A stretch of DNA of 64,000 nt, taken from the NCBI GenBank assembly GCA_913057195.1, contig CAJXNL010000002.1, forward strand, positions 62,001 through 126,000. Reading direction: 5' to 3'. The notes below the pieces were generated by a model. That model saw nothing but the letters and a program-made list of their open reading frames with translations, searched no databases and was not told the DNA's origin. The stretch comes from an uncultured Wenzhouxiangella sp. (lineage in GTDB: Bacteria > Pseudomonadota > Gammaproteobacteria > Xanthomonadales > Wenzhouxiangellaceae). Positions 17,521 through 27,181 of the stretch are shown piece after piece. Position 1 is the stretch's first letter. Each line of letters starts with the position of its first letter. The position numbers and the translations under genes are program-made.

Positions 17521-18582
17521 ATGCGCATCGGTATCCCGAGCGAGACCAAAACATTAGAAGGCCGAGTGGCACTGGTGCCTTTCGCCTGCAGCGACCTCGT
17601 CAAAGCGGGCCACGAGGTTTTTATTCAATCAGGCGCGGGCCTAAAAAGTGGCTTCAGCGATGCTGATTTTAGCAAGGTTGGCGTCAACGTGGTGGCCGAT
17701 GCGGCGAGCCTGTTCGAACGGGCTGAATTGGTGGTGAAGGTCAAAGAGCCGATCGAAGGTGACCTTGCGCATTTGCGACCAGATCATCGCTTGTTTTGTT
17801 ACCTGCACTTGGCGGCCGAGCCTCAGCTGACCACAGCCCTGACGGACATTGGACTGACAGCGGTGGCGTTCGAGACGGTGGAGGACGCCGACGGCAATTT
17901 GCCTTTGTTGGCGCCCATGAGCATCATTGCTGGGCGCATCGCAACCCAGGTGGGCACCCACTTGCTTCATCAGCCGCAGGGGGGACGAGGTGTCCTGCTG
18001 GGCGGTCTGGCCGGTGCGGAGCGCGGCCATGTGGTGGTCTTGGGTGCAGGCGCTGCTGGGGGTCATGCCGCCACGCTGGCGGCCGCCGGGGGTGCGCGTG
18101 TGACGGTGTTTGATAAGCGGCCGGACCGTTTGGACTCGATGATGGCTGCTGGCGCCAACATTGCCGCTTTGTACCCGTACACGGATGCCGTCGCCGAAGC
18201 AGTGGCGCATGCCGATTTGGTGATTGGAGCCGTGTTGGTCACCGGCGCGCGCGCCCCGCACGTGTTGACTCAGCGGATGGTCGAGCAGATGCCGGAGGGC
18301 AGCGTGGTCATCGACATTTCGGTTGACCAAGGGGGTTGCTTTGAGACCACGCGGCCAACGAGCTATCAAGATCCGACCTATGTCATTGACGGGGTCACCC
18401 ATTTTGCGGTGACAAACATGCCGGGTGCTGTCCCTAGAACGGCATCACAAGCCCTGTCGGCGGCCATCTTGCCTTATGTCATGAAAATGGCCGACGCGAG
18501 CTGGGAAGATGATGCGGCGCTTCAAAAAGGGGTCAATGTCCGCTCAGGCCAAATCATTCACCCCGCATTGGCGGCCGCCTGA
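17521..18582 (+). CDS. ald: Ald, alanine dehydrogenase
   Basis: Ald interconverts L-alanine and pyruvate plus ammonium with NAD. The start [18 protein letters not shown] and the block [19 protein letters not shown] are the family signatures; [19 protein letters not shown] is the Rossmann loop, and [19 protein letters not shown] is typical. The ATG at 17521 follows AAGGAG at the right distance; upstream in-frame starts lack one. 353 residues; usual length is about 370. The ftsK start is 4 bases after the stop. Confidence 0.93.
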   Translation: MRIGIPSETKTLEGRVALVPFACSDLVKAGHEVFIQSGAGLKSGFSDADFSKVGVNVVADAASLFERAELVVKVKEPIEGDLAHLRPDHRLFCYLHLAAEPQLTTALTDIGLTAVAFETVEDADGNLPLLAPMSIIAGRIATQVGTHLLHQPQGGRGVLLGGLAGAERGHVVVLGAGAAGGHAATLAAAGGARVTVFDKRPDRLDSMMAAGANIAALYPYTDAVAEAVAHADLVIGAVLVTGARAPHVLTQRMVEQMPEGSVVIDISVDQGGCFETTRPTSYQDPTYVIDGVTHFAVTNMPGAVPRTASQALSAAILPYVMKMADASWEDDAALQKGVNVRSGQIIHPALAAA

Positions 18583-18586
18583 GTCA

Positions 18587-20893
18587 ATGAGCCCGCGTCG
18601 CAGCCCATCTCAGCCCGTGGTTGATGAATCCCGGGCAATGCTGATTCGGCGTCTGGCTGAGGCGGTGTTTCTGATCCTGTTGGTGATCGCGGTGTATTTG
18701 TTGTTGGCCCTTGTCAGTCACTCTCCAAGTGATCCAGGCTGGTCACAAAGCGCACGCTCAGACGACATTTCAAACATCGCAGGGCCCTTCGGCGCGTGGA
18801 TTTCGGATGTGTTTTTGCTTTTATTTGGTTACACCGCGTATGCCGCGCCCATTCTACTGGGCGTGGGCAGTGCGCGCGTGTTGACCGAAAAGAGCGCGCC
18901 CGCACCCTTGATGGCGTGGGGCGTTCGAGCAGGGGGACTGTTGCTGGTGATTTTTGCCGGCTGCATTCTGTTTCATTTGCAAGATGGGGGATCTCTTGAA
19001 CAGACCGGGGGTGTGCTTGGGGACATGCTGGGCGAGCCCATGGTGGCCGCTGTAGGGCGCGCAGGAACCGTGTTGCTGAATTTTGCATTCCTTCTTGCAG
19101 GCGTGACGCTTTATACGGGCCTCTCTTGGCTGACGGTGGTCGAGAAAGTCGGGCATGGGGTCCTGTATGCCGCAAGAGAAAGTGCGCACTGGACAGCCAA
19201 AGCGCGCGATTGGGCCGCCGGTCGACGGGCCCGTGCTGAGCGTGTGGTGGTCCGCAAAAAAGACACGCAAAAGCGAAAAAATCGGGTCGAGCCCAAGATT
19301 GAAAAGCGAGTCGAGCCAGAGATCAATCCGCGCGAGGAATTTAAGGCGGCACAACAGACATTGTTCAAGAATTTACCCGAAGGTGGTGTACCGCCTTTGG
19401 AGTTGCTCAACGAGCCGGGTGAACAGCACGTGGGCTATTCTGAAGACACGCTCAAGGCGATGAGTCGCCAGGTTGAGTTGAAGCTGTCTGATTTTGGCGT
19501 GGAAGTCGAGGTGGTCGAAGTTCACCCCGGCCCGGTGATTACGCGCTTCGAACTGCAGCCAGCGCCAGGTGTGAAAGGCGCACAAATCTCCAACCTGGCC
19601 ACCGATTTGGCGCGCGGGCTCAGCGTTGTGGCGGTCAGAGTGGTCGATGTGATCCCAGGCAAGAGTGTGATTGGCTTGGAGATTCCCAATGAAAATCGCG
19701 AGATTGTGACGCTCAGAGAAATCTTGGCTTCCGAGGTTTATCAAAAGTCCAGCTCACCGCTCACACTTGGGTTGGGCAAAAGCATCTCCGGAAGTCCCAT
19801 GGTGGGTGATGTTGGGAAAATGCCGCATTTATTGGTCGCTGGAACCACGGGTTCGGGTAAGTCGGTGGCTTTGAATGCAATGATTTTGAGCCTCCTGTAC
19901 AAAGCCACCCCCGATGAGGTGCGCTTGATCATGGTCGATCCAAAGATGCTGGAGCTGTCCGTCTACGAGGGCATTGGGCATCTGTTGACACCGGTGGTCA
20001 CTGACATGAAAGAGGCGGCCAATGCGTTGCGCTGGTGTGTGGCTGAAATGGAGCGGCGATACAGCCTGATGTCGGCATTGGGCGTTCGAAACCTGGCAGG
20101 CTACAACCGCAAAGTTAAAGAGGCCAAAGACAAAGGCCAGCCCCTTAAGCATCCGGGGATTGACCCCGCGCATCTGCCGCCGGGGGAAGACGTGCCGACG
20201 CTCGAGCCGATGCCATATATCGTGGTGGTGGTGGATGAGTTTGCGGACATGATGATGATTGTTGGCAAAAAGATCGAGCAGCTGATCGCTCGGCTGGCCC
20301 AAAAAGCCAGAGCGTCAGGCATTCATTTGATTTTGGCCACCCAGCGACCGTCGGTCGATGTGATCACCGGCTTGATCAAAGCCAATATCCCCACGCGCAT
20401 CGCATTCCAGGTCTCAGCGAAGGTTGATTCGCGTACCATCCTCGATCGAGGGGGAGCAGAGCAGCTTTTGGGTCACGGTGACATGCTGTATTTGCCGCCG
20501 GGTTCGGGTCTGACAGAGCGGATTCATGGGGCTTTCGTTGATGATGAGGAGGTCCACAAGGTCGTCGAGTGGCTCCGCAAGCAAGGCGAGCCGGAGTATT
20601 TGGAGGAGGTGCTCGCGGAGAGTCAGTCCACGGCAGATGGCCAAAATATCGGGTTGACTGGGTTGCCCGAGCCTGGAGAGGCGGGGTCTTCTGAAGATGA
20701 GCTGTATGATCGTGCGGTCGCGTATGTCTTGGAAAGTCGCCGTGCTTCAATATCGAGCGTGCAACGCCACCTTCGCGTGGGCTACAACCGTGCCGCACGG
20801 TTGATTGAGGAAATGGAGCAGCAAGGTGTGGTCAGTCCACCTGAGCACAATGGCCAGCGTGAGGTTCTGGCACCGGCGCCGCCAAAGGATTGA
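18587..20893 (+). CDS. ftsK: FtsK, DNA translocase at the division septum
   Basis: FtsK anchors at the septum and pumps chromosome ends toward dif. The N-terminus has four membrane helices; a short charged linker (about residues 210-270) follows, then the motor with Walker A GTTGSGKS at 419-426, Walker [14 protein letters not shown] and [14 protein letters not shown], and a C-terminal winged-helix gamma domain ([22 protein letters not shown]). At 768 residues it is the short-linker form. The chosen ATG lies just after the ald stop. Confidence 0.95.
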   Translation: MSPRRSPSQPVVDESRAMLIRRLAEAVFLILLVIAVYLLLALVSHSPSDPGWSQSARSDDISNIAGPFGAWISDVFLLLFGYTAYAAPILLGVGSARVLTEKSAPAPLMAWGVRAGGLLLVIFAGCILFHLQDGGSLEQTGGVLGDMLGEPMVAAVGRAGTVLLNFAFLLAGVTLYTGLSWLTVVEKVGHGVLYAARESAHWTAKARDWAAGRRARAERVVVRKKDTQKRKNRVEPKIEKRVEPEINPREEFKAAQQTLFKNLPEGGVPPLELLNEPGEQHVGYSEDTLKAMSRQVELKLSDFGVEVEVVEVHPGPVITRFELQPAPGVKGAQISNLATDLARGLSVVAVRVVDVIPGKSVIGLEIPNENREIVTLREILASEVYQKSSSPLTLGLGKSISGSPMVGDVGKMPHLLVAGTTGSGKSVALNAMILSLLYKATPDEVRLIMVDPKMLELSVYEGIGHLLTPVVTDMKEAANALRWCVAEMERRYSLMSALGVRNLAGYNRKVKEAKDKGQPLKHPGIDPAHLPPGEDVPTLEPMPYIVVVVDEFADMMMIVGKKIEQLIARLAQKARASGIHLILATQRPSVDVITGLIKANIPTRIAFQVSAKVDSRTILDRGGAEQLLGHGDMLYLPPGSGLTERIHGAFVDDEEVHKVVEWLRKQGEPEYLEEVLAESQSTADGQNIGLTGLPEPGEAGSSEDELYDRAVAYVLESRRASISSVQRHLRVGYNRAARLIEEMEQQGVVSPPEHNGQREVLAPAPPKD

Positions 20894-20896
20894 TTG

Positions 20897-21529
20897 ATGG
20901 CTCCACGGATGATTTTCGGGCTGAGTTGGCTGTGTTTGGTCGGCGTTTCAACGTCAGCGGGTGCAATCGATCTCACCCAATCCGGTGCCATTGCACAACT
21001 TGAGCGCTTCAGTGAGACAACACAAACACTCCAGGCGAATTTTGAACAAGTCACCCGTGACAGCGATGGCTATATCATTGATCGAAGTGAGGGCGTGTTT
21101 TATTTCAAAGCCCCAAATCGGTTCCGGTGGACCTACATTCAGCCATTCGAGGAGGTGATTGTCGGTGATGGAGAGCGTCTCTGGCATCATGACCCGAACC
21201 TGGAGCAAGTCACAGTGCGGGCGCAGCCCGATGCCAGTGAGTCTCCCGTTTTGGCGCTCACCGACTTTAATGTGTTGCAGGCGAGGTATTCGCTGGCCGC
21301 CGCTGAGGACAGTCCGCGCATTGACTTAACACCCAAAGCGTCCGCTACCGATGCAAATGCCGCTTGGGTTGTTCTCAACAAAGGTCAACCGAGGGTGGTG
21401 GGTTGGCAAGATGGTTTTTCTCAGACCACCCGTATTGAATTTTCCGGCCTGGAATATAACGCCGAGCTTGACGATGCGCTGTTTGTCTTTCAGCCTCCGG
21501 CAGGCGTCGATGTGTTGGAAGGCCTTTGA
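20897..21529 (+). CDS. lolA: LolA, periplasmic outer-membrane lipoprotein chaperone
   Basis: LolA takes lipoproteins from LolCDE to LolB. A signal peptide (IFGLSWLCLVGVSTSAGA) precedes the mature domain; the LolA pattern LQANFEQVTRDSDG, RSEGVFYFKAPNRFRW and IVGDGERLWHHDPNLEQVTV is plain. 210 residues. It starts 3 bases after ftsK, the common arrangement. It ends in a hairpin shared with the convergent oxygenase gene. Confidence 0.95.
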   Translation: MAPRMIFGLSWLCLVGVSTSAGAIDLTQSGAIAQLERFSETTQTLQANFEQVTRDSDGYIIDRSEGVFYFKAPNRFRWTYIQPFEEVIVGDGERLWHHDPNLEQVTVRAQPDASESPVLALTDFNVLQARYSLAAAEDSPRIDLTPKASATDANAAWVVLNKGQPRVVGWQDGFSQTTRIEFSGLEYNAELDDALFVFQPPAGVDVLEGL

Positions 21530-21555
21530 CCGCCCCTCATCTTTTGGGGGCGGTC
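21528..21555. terminator. Bidirectional terminator hairpin between lolA and the oxygenase gene
   Basis: GACCGCCCC and GGGGCGGTC form a 9-bp stem with a 10-base loop. It sits exactly between two convergent genes, starting at the lolA stop. It lacks a strong T-tract in either direction. Confidence 0.55.
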
Positions 21556-21564
21556 ACCCAGGCG

Positions 21565-22290
21565 CTACTTGCCGTCGGGCTTATGAAACAGCCGACGCAG
21601 TCGCCCTGTCAGCGTGTCGGCATTGACGACGATGATAAATACCTTCCGGAGCCGGTCTTCTGGGCATTGCAACGCTTTGACGCCGTGCCAAGAATTGCCT
21701 TGACGCTGAAACAGCAATGAGCGGTTGCCCATCGTCTCCGCGGTCCAGCTTCGATCAAAATCATCAAAGTCGGGTGCGCTGGAGGCTTTGAACTTGCCGT
21801 GATCATCTAAGATCATGGTCTCGCCACCCCAGCTTCGATCCCAGTCTTCTTCGGTATTGAAATAAAAGATGTGCGAGCCAATCTTTCTTTTCGCATCGCA
21901 GTGCGGTGAGACTGAGGCGCCTTGTGGGGCATAGTGCCAGTGATAGGTTAATGTGAATCGATTAGTTCTAAAAAGCCGAGCCAACCACTGTTGATAGACC
22001 GGACCATTGAGTTCAGCAATAAACTGATGCCAGAGTGGATGGATCTCCAGGTCGGGGTGATACTCCAATGCGTATCGATCATGGGGCTTTTGACCATGCG
22101 AGCGCTTTCGGCCGAAGCTGGCTTTCATGATTTCAGTCGGCGGCATATTCGCCCGCAGCTCATTGAACGCCTCGCGTGTCAGGATGTCTTCAGGGTTAAC
22201 CCAAGGGTAGGGGTCGGCCTGCTGAAAGCTCTCTGGGGCAATGTTCTCGAGCGTTTGACGGTTCAAGACAAAAGGGGTCGTGCTGCTCAT
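21565..22290 (-). CDS. 2-oxoglutarate/Fe(II)-dependent oxygenase
   Basis: A 241-residue soluble protein. Iron ligands are visible as H130-x-D132 (SPHCDAKRKIGSH) and H202 (NSWHGVKAL), with an arginine at 213 or 215 to bind 2-oxoglutarate. The surrounding FYFNTEEDWDRSWGGETMI is the family core. It is the last gene of the kinase-to-oxygenase operon and starts 1 base after the upstream stop, with GAGGACTGAG as ribosome site. The lipid context suggests hydroxylation of an acyl or sphingoid chain, by analogy with LpxO, but that is inference. Confidence 0.75.
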   Translation of the reverse strand: MSSTTPFVLNRQTLENIAPESFQQADPYPWVNPEDILTREAFNELRANMPPTEIMKASFGRKRSHGQKPHDRYALEYHPDLEIHPLWHQFIAELNGPVYQQWLARLFRTNRFTLTYHWHYAPQGASVSPHCDAKRKIGSHIFYFNTEEDWDRSWGGETMILDDHGKFKASSAPDFDDFDRSWTAETMGNRSLLFQRQGNSWHGVKALQCPEDRLRKVFIIVVNADTLTGRLRRLFHKPDGK

Positions 22291-22291
22291 C

Positions 22292-24556
22292 TCAGTCCTC
22301 TTTGGCTTTGTTGGCTGCTTGTGTGGTGGCCGGTTCGCGCGTCAACGACAGGCCTTCTATGATGCGCTCAATACTCGAATCCAAGTACTCATCGGGCACT
22401 GCACCGTCGGTGGGCCAGGGCTCTCCCAGAGGCGCTGCCAGGCGGTGATTGTACAGCCACTGGTGGAGCGCCGGTAAGTCCCTTGGGGGCAACACCCAAT
22501 GCCGTTCCAAGGCCCGAGCACACAAATATTGTAACCCTTGCTGGGGGCGTATCGAGCCTCTTCGGTTATAACGCGGTCGGGTGGCGCGTTCACTGACCCA
22601 ATGCGAGAAGCGATCAAAAAGGCGTCTGAAAGGCTTTGGCGGATAGAACACGGCAAACGGCTTGCCTGCAGCAACTGCATCGGCCAGCATGGACTCACTT
22701 TCGCCGGTGAGCACCAGCTTCTGAGCGTGACTCAAAGCCAGCGCATAGGGGTTGTCAGCGCCATCTGCCTCCCATCGATATGCCAGCACGGGATGAGACA
22801 TGGTGTTTTGAAGCTCGTCGATCAGGGGGCCTGTGCGTCTTGATCCCACCAACAGCACCGGGCCCGATTGTTCGGCGGCCAGACGGTCGAGATGAGCCCC
22901 GAGAACCGTCATGTCTTGAGGGGTGTAGTGGTATGACTTGGTGTTGCCTCCGAGCAGACACGCCAATTGGCCGCCCTTGTTGACCCACTCTTGGCCTGGC
23001 CCCGAATGGACCGATGGTGCGTTTGGGGGCGCATTGAGTGGCAGCGGCGTGGTGATGCGGTTGGGATGCGGTGGCAGGCCAAAGTGGGCACACTGCACAA
23101 TGACACCGCCATGGACGGGTGGCGGCCCACTTTTGCGCCCCGCCAGGATCAACCGCAGATGCGGGTGGCGCTTTTGATGTGCCCGGGCCAAGCGCGTGGC
23201 CATCCAGCCCCCAGCCACCACAATGGCGGCATCACGAGGCAGTTCTGGTTGGGGTGGGATGCCCACCCAGTGACGCAGCGCGAACACCCACTCTGGCGTG
23301 CGAATCTCCACCGCTGTGTGTGTTCGGTTTAAGCGTTGGGCGAGTGCGGTGGCCACAGTTTGCGTTTGCGCAGTGTGACCAGGTTTATGCTGCGATAGGC
23401 TCACAATGCTGCCTTCGTGGGCTGGGCCACCAAAATGGTGCGTGGGCCTGGCCAAGGGCGACGCTTGATGAGTCAGATGCCACCGCGAGGTTGGCCGCCA
23501 CTGAGAAACCAACGTCAGGTGTTCGAGCCAAAAAGCCAGCGATCGGCGGAAACCCCCTTGACCGTGGGTCAGGGGCTCTTTGATCTTCAGTTTCAAAAAG
23601 GCGGTGGCCTGCAACAATCGATCAAGCACCCAAAGAACATCCTGGTCGGGCACATGTTCCAAAAGTGAATTGACCTCGAGGGGCTCATCTGTCTTCGGCG
23701 CTGGATGAGGCGAAAGGTAATCGAGCAGCGGGGCCGTATTGGCTTTCGACGTTAAGAAAAGATTGACTTCTGGCCAGTGGCGCGATGGCCGAGTCGCATT
23801 GAACGGCAAGAACTGCGCTCGGTTGGCTTCGTCTTCTAAATCAGGCCACAGCTGATGGGTCGGATTAGAGAAGTACACCAGCTGATCAGGGAATGGTCGC
23901 CACGGCTGCGTATGTAAGGTTGTAAAGTGAACCAGCTTGGATGCAGCGGGATCGTATTCTTTATCGCGCGCGTTCCAGCCATCGTCTAAATTGCCCCACA
24001 ATGTCTGAGCACGCGCCATCGCCTCGAGTTGCTTGCGATTTTTTTGACGAACGGTCTTTTCTGTCCAGACTGCTTTCATTTTTTCGCAGTCAATCAGCAT
24101 CACCGAGGTGTCACGATCATTGATCGACAAGAAGCCTTTGTCTTCCATGTCCAGATCAAATAGCTCCGCCGGGTCGGTGAGATAAATTTGATCGGCATCG
24201 TTATATATGGCACGGCCTTTGAACTGGCAAAACTCAGGTATGGCAAACCGATAATTGGTAAAACCTGTGAGCCAGAAACCTCGGCTAAACCCTTTAAGGT
24301 CGCGCATGAGGTAGATCTCATAGCTGCGACTGGGGTCGCGGTGCTTTTCAATGGACCATAAAAACGCGCGTTCTGCGCGAAACTGATGGCGCTCACTGCC
24401 CAGATAAATCCTCACCGGAGGTTTGGGGCTGGGCGTGCTTCCGTCCCGCGGACCGAGCAAAATGCGGTCAGGACGCTGTTCTGTGGCCGGGGGTCGGGTG
24501 CGGCTGAAACGCGCGGGGCTGAGGCCACCAAGGATACGTTGAGCGAGCAAAGCCAT
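22292..24556 (-). CDS. Three-part glycosyltransferase / methyltransferase-remnant / ELM1-like protein
   Basis: A 754-residue protein without a signal peptide. Residues about 45-265 resemble a nucleotide-sugar glycosyltransferase of the GT-A type, with a DxD site D120-A-D122 (AIYNDADQIYLTDP). Residues 291-361 (LLEHVPDQDVLWVLDRLL) look like the second half of a class I methyltransferase with the SAM-binding half absent. From about 383 to 650 is a mitochondrial-fission-ELM1-like domain: LSQHKPGHTAQTQTVATAL, LLGGNTKSYHY, SRRTGPL, NPYALALSHAQKLVLTGESESMLADAVAAGKP. ELM1-like domains share the GT-B fold. It is translated between the acyltransferase and the oxygenase; a sugar-transfer role on a lipid is inferred. 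Confidence 0.7.
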   Translation of the reverse strand: MALLAQRILGGLSPARFSRTRPPATEQRPDRILLGPRDGSTPSPKPPVRIYLGSERHQFRAERAFLWSIEKHRDPSRSYEIYLMRDLKGFSRGFWLTGFTNYRFAIPEFCQFKGRAIYNDADQIYLTDPAELFDLDMEDKGFLSINDRDTSVMLIDCEKMKAVWTEKTVRQKNRKQLEAMARAQTLWGNLDDGWNARDKEYDPAASKLVHFTTLHTQPWRPFPDQLVYFSNPTHQLWPDLEDEANRAQFLPFNATRPSRHWPEVNLFLTSKANTAPLLDYLSPHPAPKTDEPLEVNSLLEHVPDQDVLWVLDRLLQATAFLKLKIKEPLTHGQGGFRRSLAFWLEHLTLVSQWRPTSRWHLTHQASPLARPTHHFGGPAHEGSIVSLSQHKPGHTAQTQTVATALAQRLNRTHTAVEIRTPEWVFALRHWVGIPPQPELPRDAAIVVAGGWMATRLARAHQKRHPHLRLILAGRKSGPPPVHGGVIVQCAHFGLPPHPNRITTPLPLNAPPNAPSVHSGPGQEWVNKGGQLACLLGGNTKSYHYTPQDMTVLGAHLDRLAAEQSGPVLLVGSRRTGPLIDELQNTMSHPVLAYRWEADGADNPYALALSHAQKLVLTGESESMLADAVAAGKPFAVFYPPKPFRRLFDRFSHWVSERATRPRYNRRGSIRPQQGLQYLCARALERHWVLPPRDLPALHQWLYNHRLAAPLGEPWPTDGAVPDEYLDSSIERIIEGLSLTREPATTQAANKAKED

Positions 24557-24560
24557 GGGG

Positions 24561-25484
24561 TCAGTGGGCTCCTATTTCGGGATGATCAAATGCTTCTTTT
24601 GACCAGCGGCGTTGGTGCCATGACCACCACTGGGGATGTTGCAGAATATGTCCTTCCATCAGCTCGATAAGCCTTTGATTTAAGTGCTCTATCTTACCCG
24701 AACCCTCCGGCCAGATGGGTGGGAGGGCATCAAACTGCCAGCCGCGCCCGACGTTGGTTAAAAACATCGCCACCATTGGCGCGCCGGTCTTAACGGCGAG
24801 CTGCGCGGGGCCAGTGGGCAGCAAAAATGGTTTTTCTAAAAAGCGATGGTCTGGCGTGGCCCCTTTGCGGCCCTGATCGGCCAGAATAAAGAGCATCTCG
24901 TCGCGCTTGAGGACCTTTAGACTGGCGCGCAGGCCACCATCCACTCCGTCCGTTCCGATGGCTGAGGCCATTAAACGGGTCAGTCCCTGATGGAAAAACC
25001 CCCGTGGAATCTTGTTTGATTCGCGGTAGACCACATGCGTTGGCGCCACGTGCTGGTTGAGGTGCGCCGCCAGCGCCACACCATTGCCCATGTGCATCCC
25101 CACGAGAATCACACCACGTTTTGCAGCGCGCGCCTGATCGAGCTGATCGATGTTTCGGACATGGATGGGCGGCAGCAGGGCATCAATCGGCGCGCGACTC
25201 GCGTACAGTGCAAGCACTTCAAGCAATGCACGATCGTTGGTTTGATAGGCGGTCTTTAGGATCAAAGGAATGGGCTGGTTGAGCTGAAGGTCGTCACGGC
25301 GCCTGTCGAGCTCTGTTAGGGCTTCAATGAGCCGATGCTTGAGGCGCGGTCGAAGTTGAAAATCCGCTCTTCCCAAGCGCTCACCCCAGGCTCTCACTCG
25401 ATCGGGTCCTCCAATGGCGGCCACAGTAGCGAGGTTTTTGAGTGCATGGAAACCGAGCCGTCGAAGTGGCCGTTTGAGCTTCAT
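24561..25484 (-). CDS. LpxL/HtrB-like lipid acyltransferase, catalytic acid replaced
   Basis: A 307-residue protein of the LpxL/HtrB (LABLAT) family by its arrangement: RGVILVGMHMGNG, YRESNKIPRGFFHQGLTRL, MLFILADQGRKGATPDHRFLEKPFLLPTGPAQLAVKTGAPMV and HPQWWSWHQRRW. The usual motif HX4(D/E), seen as HFGNWE in homologues, here reads H131-M-G-N-G-V136, so the acid is valine. Either catalysis differs or the protein is not a standard acyltransferase. The start overlaps the ABC gene stop (ATGA). No lipid A late acyltransferase other than this is in the window. Confidence 0.78.
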   Translation of the reverse strand: MKLKRPLRRLGFHALKNLATVAAIGGPDRVRAWGERLGRADFQLRPRLKHRLIEALTELDRRRDDLQLNQPIPLILKTAYQTNDRALLEVLALYASRAPIDALLPPIHVRNIDQLDQARAAKRGVILVGMHMGNGVALAAHLNQHVAPTHVVYRESNKIPRGFFHQGLTRLMASAIGTDGVDGGLRASLKVLKRDEMLFILADQGRKGATPDHRFLEKPFLLPTGPAQLAVKTGAPMVAMFLTNVGRGWQFDALPPIWPEGSGKIEHLNQRLIELMEGHILQHPQWWSWHQRRWSKEAFDHPEIGAH

Positions 25485-27181
25485 TGGCGCTGTCCACCAA
25501 CCAAATGAATATGTTGATCGGCAATGTCTATCATGGATTGATCATGACTCACCGCCAGCAGTGTTAACCGGCCTTTAAGTGCATTAACTGTCTCGATGAT
25601 GGCGTTTTCTGATGCGGTATCCAAGTTACTGGTGGCCTCATCGAGAATCAGCAGCTGTGGCTTTTGGATTAGGGCACGTGCAATTGCCAGCCGTTGTCGT
25701 TGCCCGCCTGATAACCGACCGCCTCGTTCACCCAGCACGGTGTGGATGCCGTGATCCAGGCTGTCAACAAAATCCAGGGCGTTTGCCATTTTTAAGGCCT
25801 GATGGGCATCGGTTTCAGTGAGTTGCTCATCCCCCAAGGTGAGGTTATAAAACACGCTCTCATTGACCAACAGGGCCTCTTGAGGGACATAGCCAATTAA
25901 ACGGCGCCACTGACGTTGATCCAGGTCTCTTAAGCTTTGACCATCAATTTTGATATCACCTGTGCTCGGCTGAAGCAGGCCGGCCACCAGATCAATCACC
26001 GTCGTTTTCCCTGATCCTGAGGGCCCAGTGATCACAGTGAGCTTTCCGGCGGGGATGGCCAGGCTTAAGCGATTGAGCGTCGGTGCTTGGTCATACTGAA
26101 ACATGACATCCTCAAACTCGATGCCCTGATTGAGTGATGGCGTCTGTTGACCTTGTCCGGGTTCTCGCTGGCTCAAGGCCAGATCGGTTGTCTCTCTCAG
26201 TGACCAGTAGGCACTCTCGCTGATCGCGATATGTTGATAGGCGCGCTGTGCTTTGGCGAGGTGATTGATTGCTCGAGCAATGAGGAAAATCATCACGACC
26301 ACCGTGGCCATGTTCATGCCCATCTTGACGACAAAGAAGAAAAAGCCGGTGGCCACCAGGATGGCCAGCAGTGGTTCTTGTAACGCGATCAGAGCCGCTT
26401 TTGAAAAGACTTGACTTTTCAGCGCTGTCTTAAGGTCTTTGGTTTGCGCCGACATCAAGGCATCGATGTGATCCTCACGCGCCATGGCTTTCAGCGGCTT
26501 GATCGCACCCAGCTGATCTGTCATGACAGACAGCAGCTGTTTTAACAGTGAAGTTTGGTCGCGACCGGCTCGACCGGCGATCGTGATTAAGGTATGCAAT
26601 AGGCCCAGCAGCAGCCCGCCACAGGCTAAGGCAATCAGCGTGGCCTGCCAAGAGATCAACATGGCCAGCGCGCCAAAAATGGCTGCATTGATGAACTGGG
26701 TCGTCATGACGGCGCCGTGATAAAAGCCCTCGGAGGCTCGGTGCGCCTCTGTGGCCAACGCATTCGACAAGCGGCCAACCGGTTGACTGATGTAGTAGCG
26801 CCATTGGCTGTTGGTGATGGCGCGAATAAGGTTGAGCCTTAAGTCTGTCGCGACATGCGCGACGGTGTAGCCCACCTGACGATTGGCCAGCAGGACAAAC
26901 ACGGCTTTGACCGCAATCAATGTCACCCCCAGGCTGAGCAACACCGCTGTGCTGGGCGTCAATCCCATCCACTCGGTCAGCGATAAAGCCCACTGCTCGG
27001 GCAGTGACGGGTCGGTGGTGTCCCCCGTGGCGAGATTAAGCATCGACAAGAGCATGGATAAGCCCAGCCCATCCAAAATGCTCGCGATGACGAGGGCCAC
27101 CACCACCACAGCGCTGCGGGTCGGATAGGCCTTCACAAACTGCTTGAGCATCTGCCAAGCACCTGAAGAGTGAGCGCTCAT
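25481..27181 (-). CDS. MsbA-like ABC lipid exporter, fused membrane and ATPase domains
   Basis: A 566-residue half-transporter: about six helices (for example SAVVVVALVIASILDGLGLSM) and an ATPase with Walker A TGPSGSGKTT, signature RLSGGQRQRLAIARAL, Walker B LLILDEATSNLD and H-loop AVSHDQS. I set the start at the ATG at 27181, which overlaps the upstream stop by ATGA and has AGGGGGA before it; a longer 590-residue reading is possible. It differs from the msbA at 3.9 kb and sits with lipid kinase, nucleotidyltransferase and acyltransferase genes, so flipping of the locus product is a fair inference. Confidence 0.85.
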   Translation of the reverse strand: MSAHSSGAWQMLKQFVKAYPTRSAVVVVALVIASILDGLGLSMLLSMLNLATGDTTDPSLPEQWALSLTEWMGLTPSTAVLLSLGVTLIAVKAVFVLLANRQVGYTVAHVATDLRLNLIRAITNSQWRYYISQPVGRLSNALATEAHRASEGFYHGAVMTTQFINAAIFGALAMLISWQATLIALACGGLLLGLLHTLITIAGRAGRDQTSLLKQLLSVMTDQLGAIKPLKAMAREDHIDALMSAQTKDLKTALKSQVFSKAALIALQEPLLAILVATGFFFFVVKMGMNMATVVVMIFLIARAINHLAKAQRAYQHIAISESAYWSLRETTDLALSQREPGQGQQTPSLNQGIEFEDVMFQYDQAPTLNRLSLAIPAGKLTVITGPSGSGKTTVIDLVAGLLQPSTGDIKIDGQSLRDLDQRQWRRLIGYVPQEALLVNESVFYNLTLGDEQLTETDAHQALKMANALDFVDSLDHGIHTVLGERGGRLSGGQRQRLAIARALIQKPQLLILDEATSNLDTASENAIIETVNALKGRLTLLAVSHDQSMIDIADQHIHLVGGQRQ

